NCBI GenBank assembly: GCA_012729785.1 | Contig: JAAYCL010000002.1 | Coordinates: forward strand, 1-25,821 | Length of the DNA stretch: 25,821 nt | From: Chlamydiota bacterium | GTDB lineage: Bacteria > Auribacterota > Tritonobacteria > UBA1439 | Reading direction: 5' to 3' | Shown: piece after piece, positions 20,791-25,821 of the stretch | Position numbering within the stretch: the first letter of the stretch is position 1 | Layout: the number at the start of each line of letters is the position of its first letter | Translations under genes and position numbers: made by a program | Notes under the pieces: generated by a model | The model's input: the letters and a program-made list of their open reading frames with translations, nothing else | What the model was told of the DNA's origin: nothing | Databases searched by the model: none

Positions 20791-22292
20791 GCGGGGGGGG
20801 GGGGATGAACATCCTGCCGCTGCTGCTCGCCGCGCCGTTCGCGGGGGCGTGCGTCTGCGCCGTCTCCGGGAAACGTTTCGCGGCCCTGGTGCGGACGGCG
20901 GCGTCCCTCGCCGTCTTCTGGCTCTCCCTCCGCGCGGCGGCGCGCGTTTGCCTCGGCGGCGCCTTCGCCTGGGAGGCGGCGGGGCTCGCCGTCGACGGCC
21001 TCTCGGCCCTCCTGCTCGTCACGGTGGGCCTGATCGGCTTCGCGGTGTCGCTCTACACGCACGGCTACCTGGCGCCGTCCGCGCGGGAAGGGGGGTTCTC
21101 CGCGCTCTTCCTGCTCATGACGGGGGGGATGGTCGGGACCGTCTGCGCCGCCGACCTCGTCTCGCTCGTCGCCTTCCTCGAGATCGCCTCGCTGGCGAGC
21201 TACGCCCTGGTCGCGCACGGAGGGGGGAAAGACGCGCTCGAGGCCGGCTTCAAGTACCTTGCGATCGGCTGCCTCGCCTCGCTCTTCGCCTTCCTCGGGG
21301 CCGCCGTGCTCCGCTCCGCCACGGGCGCGGCATCCCTCGCGGACGCCGCCTCCGCCCTCGCCGCCCCGGGCGCCACGCCGGCCCTCCGGCTGGCGGCGGG
21401 TCTTCTCATCGCGGGGTTCGGCACGAAGGCCGCCCTCGCCCCGTTCCACGCCTGGCTCCCGGACGCCCACACCTCCGCCCCGGCACCGGTCTCCGCGATG
21501 CTCTCGGGGGTCCTGGTCAAGGCCCTGGGCGTCTACGCCCTGCTCAGGCTCTTCCTCGCCGCCCCGGGGCCGGGCGTCGCGGGCGTGCTGGCGACGCTCG
21601 CCGCGGTTTCGATCATCGGCGGCGCCCTCCTCGCCGCGGCGCAGCACGACTACAAGCGGCTTCTCGCCTGGTCCTCCGTGAGCCAGGTCGGCTACATCGT
21701 CGCCGGGGCCGCCACCGGCACGTCGCTGGGGATGGCGGGGGCGCTCCTGCACCTGTGCGCCCATTCGGCGGCCAAGTCGGCACTCTTCCTCTCGGCGGGG
21801 GCGGTCGACAGGGCGGCCGGGACGCGCGACCTGCGCCGGCTCGGCGGGCTCAGGGAGCGGATGCCGGTCACCGCGTCGTCGTCGCTCGCCGCATCGCTGT
21901 CGCTGGCCGGCGTGCCGCCGCTCGGCGGCTTCTGGAGCAAGCTGTTGATCCTCCTCGGGTGCGTCGAGGCGGGGCTCGGAGGCCTCGCCTGCGCGGCGGC
22001 GCTCGGGAGCCTCCTCACGCTGGGCGCCGTGATGAAGGCGCAGCGCGCCATCTTCTACGGCGAATTGAGACCGCACTGGGACGCGGTGCGTGAGGCGCCG
22101 CCGTCGATGCGGGCGCCGATGGTCGCGCTCGCCGTCCTCTCCGCGGCGGCGGGCCTCCTCCTGCTCCCCGGGCCGCCGCGCGCCCTGCTCGCGGGGGCGC
22201 GCGACGCCCTGCGCGGCACGCGGCAGGCGGCGCGGTTCGCCGCCGGAGACGCCGCGGAGGCCCGGGCAAAGAACGGGGTCCGGCTACGATGA
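20787..22292 (+). CDS. Second antiporter-like membrane subunit (NuoN/MrpD/MbhH/HyfF-like)
   Basis: Numbered from the ATG at 20805 the protein is 495 residues with about 14 membrane segments. It keeps the full set of conserved ion-path residues: E126 in AFLEIASLASYAL (TM5), Lys in GTKAALAPFHAWLPDAH, Lys in LVKALGVY, HDYKRLLAWSSVSQVGY, and Lys in FWSKLLILL. It is thus the better candidate for real ion translocation in this complex. Two starts are possible: ATG 20787 (ATGA overlap, giving a 501-residue form beginning MSGGGGM) and ATG 20805, separated by a run of twelve G. The first is chosen because every neighbouring junction uses ATGA coupling; the second has the G-run as ribosome-binding site. 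Confidence 0.85.
   Translation: MSGGGGMNILPLLLAAPFAGACVCAVSGKRFAALVRTAASLAVFWLSLRAAARVCLGGAFAWEAAGLAVDGLSALLLVTVGLIGFAVSLYTHGYLAPSAREGGFSALFLLMTGGMVGTVCAADLVSLVAFLEIASLASYALVAHGGGKDALEAGFKYLAIGCLASLFAFLGAAVLRSATGAASLADAASALAAPGATPALRLAAGLLIAGFGTKAALAPFHAWLPDAHTSAPAPVSAMLSGVLVKALGVYALLRLFLAAPGPGVAGVLATLAAVSIIGGALLAAAQHDYKRLLAWSSVSQVGYIVAGAATGTSLGMAGALLHLCAHSAAKSALFLSAGAVDRAAGTRDLRRLGGLRERMPVTASSSLAASLSLAGVPPLGGFWSKLLILLGCVEAGLGGLACAAALGSLLTLGAVMKAQRAIFYGELRPHWDAVREAPPSMRAPMVALAVLSAAAGLLLLPGPPRALLAGARDALRGTRQAARFAAGDAAEARAKNGVRLR
20793..20804 (+). repeat. Poly-G tract (12 G) at a gene start
   Basis: Twelve consecutive G lie between the two possible start codons of the second antiporter-like gene (20787 and 20805). 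If translation starts upstream, a change in tract length shifts the frame; if it starts downstream, the tract is the ribosome-binding region. Confidence 0.8.
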
Positions 22293-22903
22293 GGGCGCCG
22301 AAACTGAGGGAGCTGCGGGAGGGGATTCGCGCGCTCTTCGGGCGCCGCTGCACGACGCGCTTCCCGGCGGCCGGGACGGAGGTGCCGGAGGGGTTCCGCG
22401 GGGTGCCGCGCTTCGACGAAAAGGGGTGCGTCGGCTGCGGGGCGTGCGCCGTCGTCTGCCCGGTGAAGGATATCGAGGTGACCGACTCGTTGCGGGACAG
22501 GAAAGGGACGCGGCGGCTCACCATCCACCTGGACGACTGCATCTTCTGTGCGCAGTGCGCGAGGAACTGCATCACCGGGAAGGGGGTGGTGATGACCCCC
22601 GACTTCGACCTCTCGACGGACGACCGCGGGAAGATCCGGGAATCGATCGAGAAGGAGCTTGTCCTCTGCGAGCTCTGCGGGGAGGTCGTCGGCGCCCGCG
22701 ACCATCTGCTCTGGATCGCGCGGCGCGTGGGGCCCGCCGCATACACCAATCCCACCCTGATGCTTCCCATGCTCGACGCCCTCGCCCCAACGGAGGAACC
22801 GCCCCCTGGCGGGCGGGATGGGACCCTCCGGGGGGACCGGATGCGGGTGCTCTGCCCGCGCTGCAGGAGGAGCTCCACCGTTGAGTTCTCCATGGAGGGA
22901 TGA
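22289..22903 (+). CDS. NuoI/HyfH-like two-[4Fe-4S] ferredoxin subunit with extra C-terminal CxxC pairs
   Basis: The 204-residue protein bridges the electron donor and the small subunit. It holds two cluster motifs: C47xxC50xxC53xxxC57-P and C84xxC87xxC90xxxC94; the second lacks the usual Pro after the last Cys (NCITG). Two further pairs, LCELC (C127, C130) and LCPRC (C189, C192), could form a rubredoxin-like or zinc site, seen in some group 4 hydrogenase ferredoxins. The segment of about 161-185 is Pro/Gly-rich and flexible. ATGA overlap with the antiporter gene; its 3' end overlaps the protease gene by 23 bases. Confidence 0.85.
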   Translation: MRAPKLRELREGIRALFGRRCTTRFPAAGTEVPEGFRGVPRFDEKGCVGCGACAVVCPVKDIEVTDSLRDRKGTRRLTIHLDDCIFCAQCARNCITGKGVVMTPDFDLSTDDRGKIRESIEKELVLCELCGEVVGARDHLLWIARRVGPAAYTNPTLMLPMLDALAPTEEPPPGGRDGTLRGDRMRVLCPRCRRSSTVEFSMEG

Positions 22904-23390
22904 GATCAGGCGCGGCCTGTGCGGAGACGGGCCGGCGCGCGGCGTCCTGCTCGGGGTGGGGAACCGGCTGCGGGGCGACGACGGGGCGGGGAGCCTCCTC
23001 GCGGCGCGGCTCGCGGCCCGGGGGATAGACCGGGCGTTCGACGGCGGCACAACCCCGGAGAACTACTGCGAGCTCGTCGCCGCCCTTTCCCCCCGGACGG
23101 TCTTCATCGCCGACGCCGCCTGTTTCGGCGGGCGGGAAGGAGAGGTGCGCCTCCTCGACCCGCGCTCCCTCGGGGCGGGGGCCTTCTCGACGCACGGGAT
23201 TTCGCTCCGTCCGCTCGCGGCGTACCTCGAGGAGCGGTGCGGCTGCCGCGTCGTGGTCGTGGGGATCCAGCCGGCCGCCGCGCGGGACGGGGAGGGGGTC
23301 AGCCCCGCCGTCACGGGCGCCGTCGCCGAGCTCGAGGACTGTTTCGCCGGTCTCCTGGGCGGCGGCGCACCGGGGGGGGCGCCCGCATGA
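22881..23390 (+). CDS. [NiFe]-hydrogenase maturation protease (HycI/HyaD family)
   Basis: The 169-residue endopeptidase trims the C-terminal tail of the large subunit after nickel insertion. Metal-sensing residues are present in LLGVGNRLRGDDGAG (D33/D34), VFIADAA (D78) and FSTHGIS (H105). The start is a TTG at 22881 with AGGAGG about 10 bases upstream; no in-frame ATG or GTG lies close to the conserved GVGNRLRGDD. Its presence fits the cleavable tail on the large subunit. ATGA overlap with the next gene. Confidence 0.85.
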   Translation: MSSPWRDEIRRGLCGDGPARGVLLGVGNRLRGDDGAGSLLAARLAARGIDRAFDGGTTPENYCELVAALSPRTVFIADAACFGGREGEVRLLDPRSLGAGAFSTHGISLRPLAAYLEERCGCRVVVVGIQPAAARDGEGVSPAVTGAVAELEDCFAGLLGGGAPGGAPA

Positions 23391-23755
23391 GATGCCGCGT
23401 CCGGATCCTCCTCTCCGCGCCGGCGGTTGTTCTGGCGGCCGTCTGCGTCCTGGCGGCCGAATCCGGCGCGCAGCCGCTCGACCGGAAGGCGATCGGCGCG
23501 CGGCGGGACGCGATGATCGACTGGGCGATCCGCAACGGGGTGGTGCTCAAGGGGATGACCAAGACGGAGGTCCACAGGGTCTACGGGTTCCCGGACAAGA
23601 AGTTCAACACCGCGACGGCCGGGGGGCGCGTTGAGAAGTGGACCTACTACCACCCGCGCCGCCGGAGCGTCTTCCCGTTCACGCGGAGCCCGTTCGCCTC
23701 GCGCTACCGGTTCCTCTACTTCAAGGACGACGTCCTCGTCGACTTCGCGCACTGA
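23387..23755 (+). CDS. Small secreted BamE/SmpA-like protein
   Basis: The 122-residue protein has an N-terminal signal peptide (hydrophobic stretch about 7-22, AESGAQ cleavage region). The mature part has the SmpA/OmlA/BamE pattern: VLKGMTKTEVHRVYGFPDKK, then a KWTYYHP strand, then YRFLYFKDDVLVDF at the end. Such domains are small alpha-beta modules in envelope proteins. It is the last gene of the hydrogenase operon and overlaps the protease gene by ATGA, so it is co-expressed, yet it must act outside the membrane. A role with the hydrogenase is not shown. Confidence 0.55.
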   Translation: MRCRVRILLSAPAVVLAAVCVLAAESGAQPLDRKAIGARRDAMIDWAIRNGVVLKGMTKTEVHRVYGFPDKKFNTATAGGRVEKWTYYHPRRRSVFPFTRSPFASRYRFLYFKDDVLVDFAH

Positions 23756-23768
23756 CGGGGACGCTCTC

Positions 23769-23832
23769 TGCGGCACGCCGACTTCCGCCCCTTGTGGAGC
23801 GACCGTCTTCCGTGGACGGCGGCCGTGCCGCA
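23769..23832. terminator. Possible bidirectional hairpin between convergent genes
   Basis: TGCGGCACG (23769-23777) pairs with CGTGCCGCA (23824-23832), and inside it CCGTC (23803-23807) pairs with GACGG (23815-23819). The site lies between the end of the hydrogenase operon and the end of hemC. No T-tract follows on either side, so termination is uncertain. Confidence 0.3.
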
Positions 23833-23906
23833 TCGCGGCGAAGGCGGTCATGCGTGCGCCGCGGCCCATTCCGGATGAACCCGGCGCAAGGAGTGTCCCC
23901 CGCCGT

Positions 23907-24827
23907 TCAGCGGAGGAGAGGCGCGGCGCCGTTGTCGACGAGGGCCGCGGCGAGGCGCGCGCCCAGCCCGTCCGGATCGGCCGCCCCGCCCTCGGCCTCG
24001 CCGCGCACCGCCTCCCCGCCGTCCGGAGAGAGGACGCAGGCCCGGAGGAGGAGCGTCTCGGGCTCTTCGCCGGGCCCGGCGAAGGCCCCGACGGGCATGG
24101 CGCACCCCCCGCCGAGCGCCGCGAGGAGCGCCCGTTCGGCGCGCGCGGCGGCGTGCGAGGCCGGGTGGTCGAGCGCCGCGGCGATGCGGCGCGCGTCGTC
24201 GTCGCCTGTGCGCACCTCGAGGCCGAGGCAGCCCTGCCCGGGCGCCGGGAGGAAGGCGGGCGGGACGAGGCGCTGGAACGCCACCCCGCCGACGCCGAGG
24301 CGCGCGAGACCCGCCGCCGCGAGGACCAACGCGTCGCACCTGCCCTCGCGCATCTTCCGGAGCCGCGTGTCGACGTTGCCGTGGAGCGGGACGACGCGGA
24401 GGTCGGGCCGGGCGTTGAGGAGCATCGCGGCGCGGCGCGGGCTCGAGGTGCCGACGCGGGCGCCGGGGGCGAGGCGGTGCAGTTCCTCGCCCTCGTCGGA
24501 GACGAGGACGTCGTACGGGTCGAGGCGCCGCGGCACGGAGACGACGGCGAGCCCCTCCGGCTGCTCCACGGGGAGGTCCTTGAGGCTGTGGACGGCGATG
24601 TCGCACCCGCCCCGGCGCAGCTCCTTCTCGATCTCCTTCACGAAGAGCCCTTTCGTCCCGGGGCCGTGAACCGGCGGGGCGGGGAGCCCGTCGCCCGCCG
24701 TGCGGATCGGCCTGACCAGGAACTCCCGCTCCGGCCACGCCGTCCGCAGGGCGGCCACGACCTCCCGCGCCTGCGCGAGCGCGAGCGGGCTCCCCCGCGT
24801 GCCGACGACGACGGCTCCCTCTCCCAT
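23907..24827 (-). CDS. hemC: Porphobilinogen deaminase (hydroxymethylbilane synthase)
   Basis: The 306-residue cytoplasmic enzyme joins four porphobilinogens into hydroxymethylbilane for heme, siroheme or cobalamin. Motifs: VGTRGSPLALAQA (8-20), HSLKDLP with catalytic D84, VGTSSPRR (125-132), RLRKM, PAPGQGCLGLE, and GGGCAMPVGAFA with C242, which holds the dipyrromethane cofactor. Length is normal. The start at 24827 has GGGAGG 8 bases upstream. An in-frame GTG at 24848 lies only a base or so from the -10 box and is unlikely. It stands alone: no other tetrapyrrole gene is in the window. Confidence 0.93.
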   Translation of the reverse strand: MGEGAVVVGTRGSPLALAQAREVVAALRTAWPEREFLVRPIRTAGDGLPAPPVHGPGTKGLFVKEIEKELRRGGCDIAVHSLKDLPVEQPEGLAVVSVPRRLDPYDVLVSDEGEELHRLAPGARVGTSSPRRAAMLLNARPDLRVVPLHGNVDTRLRKMREGRCDALVLAAAGLARLGVGGVAFQRLVPPAFLPAPGQGCLGLEVRTGDDDARRIAAALDHPASHAAARAERALLAALGGGCAMPVGAFAGPGEEPETLLLRACVLSPDGGEAVRGEAEGGAADPDGLGARLAAALVDNGAAPLLR

Positions 24828-24848
24828 CCCCGCGCCCTCCCGCGGCAC

Positions 24849-24854
24849 ATTCTA
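24849..24854 (-). promoter_or_regulatory. -10 box of hemC
   Basis: On the minus strand this is TAGAAT, 21 bases before the hemC ATG, which would give a leader of about 15 bases containing the GGGAGG ribosome-binding site. The -35 region (TACATT at 24877-24872) is weak. Confidence 0.4.
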
Positions 24855-24883
24855 TCGGGTCCGGGCGCGGAAATGTAGGATAA

Positions 24884-25022
24884 ACGCCTGACGCGCACTC
24901 GTCGCCGATCCGTGGGTACCCGGCGCGTGCGGCGGCGTTCTCGAACATCCCCGAGGGCGCGTACGTGCTCGAGGGGGGGACGGTGGACGCGTGGCGGACG
25001 ACCTCGGCGTCGAACCTGGTTA
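24884..25022 (+). pseudogene. Truncated coding relic without start codon
   Basis: One plus-strand frame, opening after TAA at 24881-24883, has about 92% G or C at third codon positions, the pattern of real genes here. It reads ...AFSNIPEGAYVLEGG, then TVDAWRTTSASNLVI, and loses that pattern where the palindrome at 25023 begins. No start codon or ribosome-binding site is seen and the family is not recognised. It may be a gene fragment cut by the palindromic element. Confidence 0.35.
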
Positions 25023-25136
25023 TCGTAGACGTTGTATATAACACGTTGCGCGGATTGCAGTTGCGCGTTAATTCGTCCCGGGACGAATTAACGCGCAACT
25101 CTTTCCGGTCGTGTGCGTTGCATACAACGTCTACGA
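25023..25136. repeat. 114-bp symmetric quasi-palindrome
   Basis: Two 57-base halves mirror each other about the point 25079/25080. The core is a perfect 42-bp palindrome (25059-25100, centre CCCGGG). The outer 15 bases are also perfect inverted repeats (25023-25037 TCGTAGACGTTGTAT and 25122-25136). The 21-base segments between them (25038-25058 and 25101-25121) have equal length but do not match. No target-site duplication is visible beside it. It lies in the 542-base gap between hemC and the beta-propeller gene. Confidence 0.85.
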
Positions 25137-25199
25137 GGCGCGAGCTAAAAGCCCCGAAAATCACCCCCCTCGGGGGATTGACGGGCTCACGGCGCATCG

Positions 25200-25228
25200 T
25201 GGACACTACATTTTATACATGCTATGCC
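25200..25228 (+). promoter_or_regulatory. Promoter upstream of the beta-propeller gene
   Basis: TGGACA (25200-25205), a 17-base spacer ending in TGc, and TATGCC (25223-25228) form an extended -10 promoter in an AT-rich patch (TACATTTTATACATGC). The leader to the start at 25370 would be about 135 bases; no riboswitch is recognised in it. Confidence 0.4.
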
Positions 25229-25369
25229 TTGCGTATGGTTGTCCGCGATCCTGCGTGGGGCGCCCGTCGAAGTGCGCATGGCCCATCGCCGGAATCGAAG
25301 ACTCCGGCACCCCCGGCGACGGGGGTGGGGGCGGCTTTCCGTCGCGCACGCAAAGGGGGAGGTGTTGAG

Positions 25370-25821
25370 ATGAGACGAGTTCTGTTCATCGCGATCGCGG
25401 CGTCGTGGGCGCTCGGGACGGCGCACGGCCAGCTAGCCGACACCCCGTGGCCGATGTTTATGGGCAACGTGCGCCACACGGGGCAGAGCGGCTACGCGGG
25501 CCCGCAGTCCTGCGTCCTGCTGTGGAGCTACAAGATTGGCGAGTCAACCTGGTCTTCCCCCGCCGTGGGAACCGATGAGACCATCTACATCGGCTCGGAC
25601 AATAATTATCTCTATTGCCTCAACTCCGATGGAACGCGCCGGTGGCGGCGCTGGACGGGGGGGAACGTACGAACCTCCCCCGCGCTGGGAAGCAACGGCG
25701 CCGTGTACTTCGGATCTATCGACAACTATCTCTATTGCCTCAACCCCGATGGAACGCTCAAATGGCGGCTCGGGACGGGGGAGGACGTACGATCCTCCCC
25801 CGCGCTGGAAAGCGACGGCGC
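25370..25821 (+). CDS. Secreted PQQ-like beta-propeller repeat protein (3' end outside window)
   Basis: The first 150 residues are in the window and no stop is reached. A signal peptide (MRRVLFIAIAASWALGTAHG) is followed by WPMFMGNVRHTGQSGYAGP, a typical opening of PQQ-like/beta-propeller proteins of exported type. Then propeller repeats of about 38-39 residues follow, each with SSPA, a YxGSxxNYLYCLN strand and DGTxxWR. Adjacent units are nearly the same at DNA level (for example TATCTCTATTGCCTCAA at both 25607 and 25727 region), pointing to recent expansion. GGGGGAGG lies 7 bases before the ATG. Codons such as AAT, TAT and GAT are more frequent than in neighbouring genes. It may bind surfaces or other proteins; cofactor binding cannot be judged. 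Confidence 0.75.
   Translation, partial: MRRVLFIAIAASWALGTAHGQLADTPWPMFMGNVRHTGQSGYAGPQSCVLLWSYKIGESTWSSPAVGTDETIYIGSDNNYLYCLNSDGTRRWRRWTGGNVRTSPALGSNGAVYFGSIDNYLYCLNPDGTLKWRLGTGEDVRSSPALESDG

Noticed and set aside
24828-24848. GTG at 24848 as the hemC start
   Set aside because: It lies only about a base from the TAGAAT -10 box, upstream of the expected transcript start, and the ATG at 24827 has a well-placed GGGAGG.
25023-25136. Integron attC site
   Set aside because: Inverted arms are present, but the ends do not match the GTTRRRY/RYYYAAC core sites and no integrase or cassette is nearby.

Overview
This is a very GC-rich bacterial chromosome window with tightly packed genes, many joined by 4-base ATGA stop/start overlaps, and almost no codons ending in A or T. 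The gene content (secreted lipoproteins, an HD-domain CCA-adding enzyme, threonine synthase, hemC, a group 4 [NiFe]-hydrogenase, a PQQ-like beta-propeller protein, and several proteins of archaeal flavour) suggests an anaerobic, hydrogen-metabolising bacterium from a poorly cultured phylum. An Omnitrophota/Aureabacteria-like or other PVC-neighbourhood lineage would fit. That placement is inference only; there is no rRNA or marker gene here to fix it.

Layout. 1-4007: a stand-alone C-terminal half of an archaeal-type 3-dehydroquinate synthase, a PrcB-like secreted protein, a large alpha/beta-hydrolase lipoprotein and a coiled-coil lipoprotein. 4028-5939: threonine synthase, with a membrane-anchored lytic transglycosylase converging on it from the minus strand and overlapping its end. 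6050-9820: a CCA-adding/poly(A) polymerase-type enzyme that runs in frame into a second nucleotidyltransferase, followed by a paralogue of that second protein. 9834-11592: an Lrp/AsnC regulator and a class I aminotransferase.

11602-23755 is an energy-conservation locus. It opens with homologues of the beta (two [4Fe-4S]) and gamma (FAD/NAD(P)H, [2Fe-2S]) subunits of sulfhydrogenase, separated by two intergenic palindromic repeats. A zinc-ribbon TPR protein follows, and then a compact operon: a four-cluster ferredoxin, a NuoH-like subunit, NuoB-, NuoC- and NuoD-like hydrogenase subunits, a first antiporter-like subunit, two small membrane subunits, a second antiporter-like subunit, a NuoI-like ferredoxin, a hydrogenase maturation protease and a small secreted BamE-like protein. 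The large subunit keeps both CxxC pairs that bind the NiFe centre, so this is a hydrogenase and not complex I. My working model is an NAD(P)H- or ferredoxin-linked, ion-translocating membrane hydrogenase. In the first antiporter-like protein and the two small membrane subunits, conserved carboxylates normally used for ion transfer appear to be replaced, while the second antiporter-like subunit keeps its set.

23907-25821: hemC on the minus strand; a short coding relic cut off by a 114-bp symmetric quasi-palindrome; a promoter-like region; and the start of a secreted beta-propeller gene that leaves the window. Several promoters can be read because AT-rich -10 boxes stand out against the GC-rich background; many have the form TGcTAxxxT (extended -10). 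No rRNA, tRNA, CRISPR array, integrase or transposase was seen.
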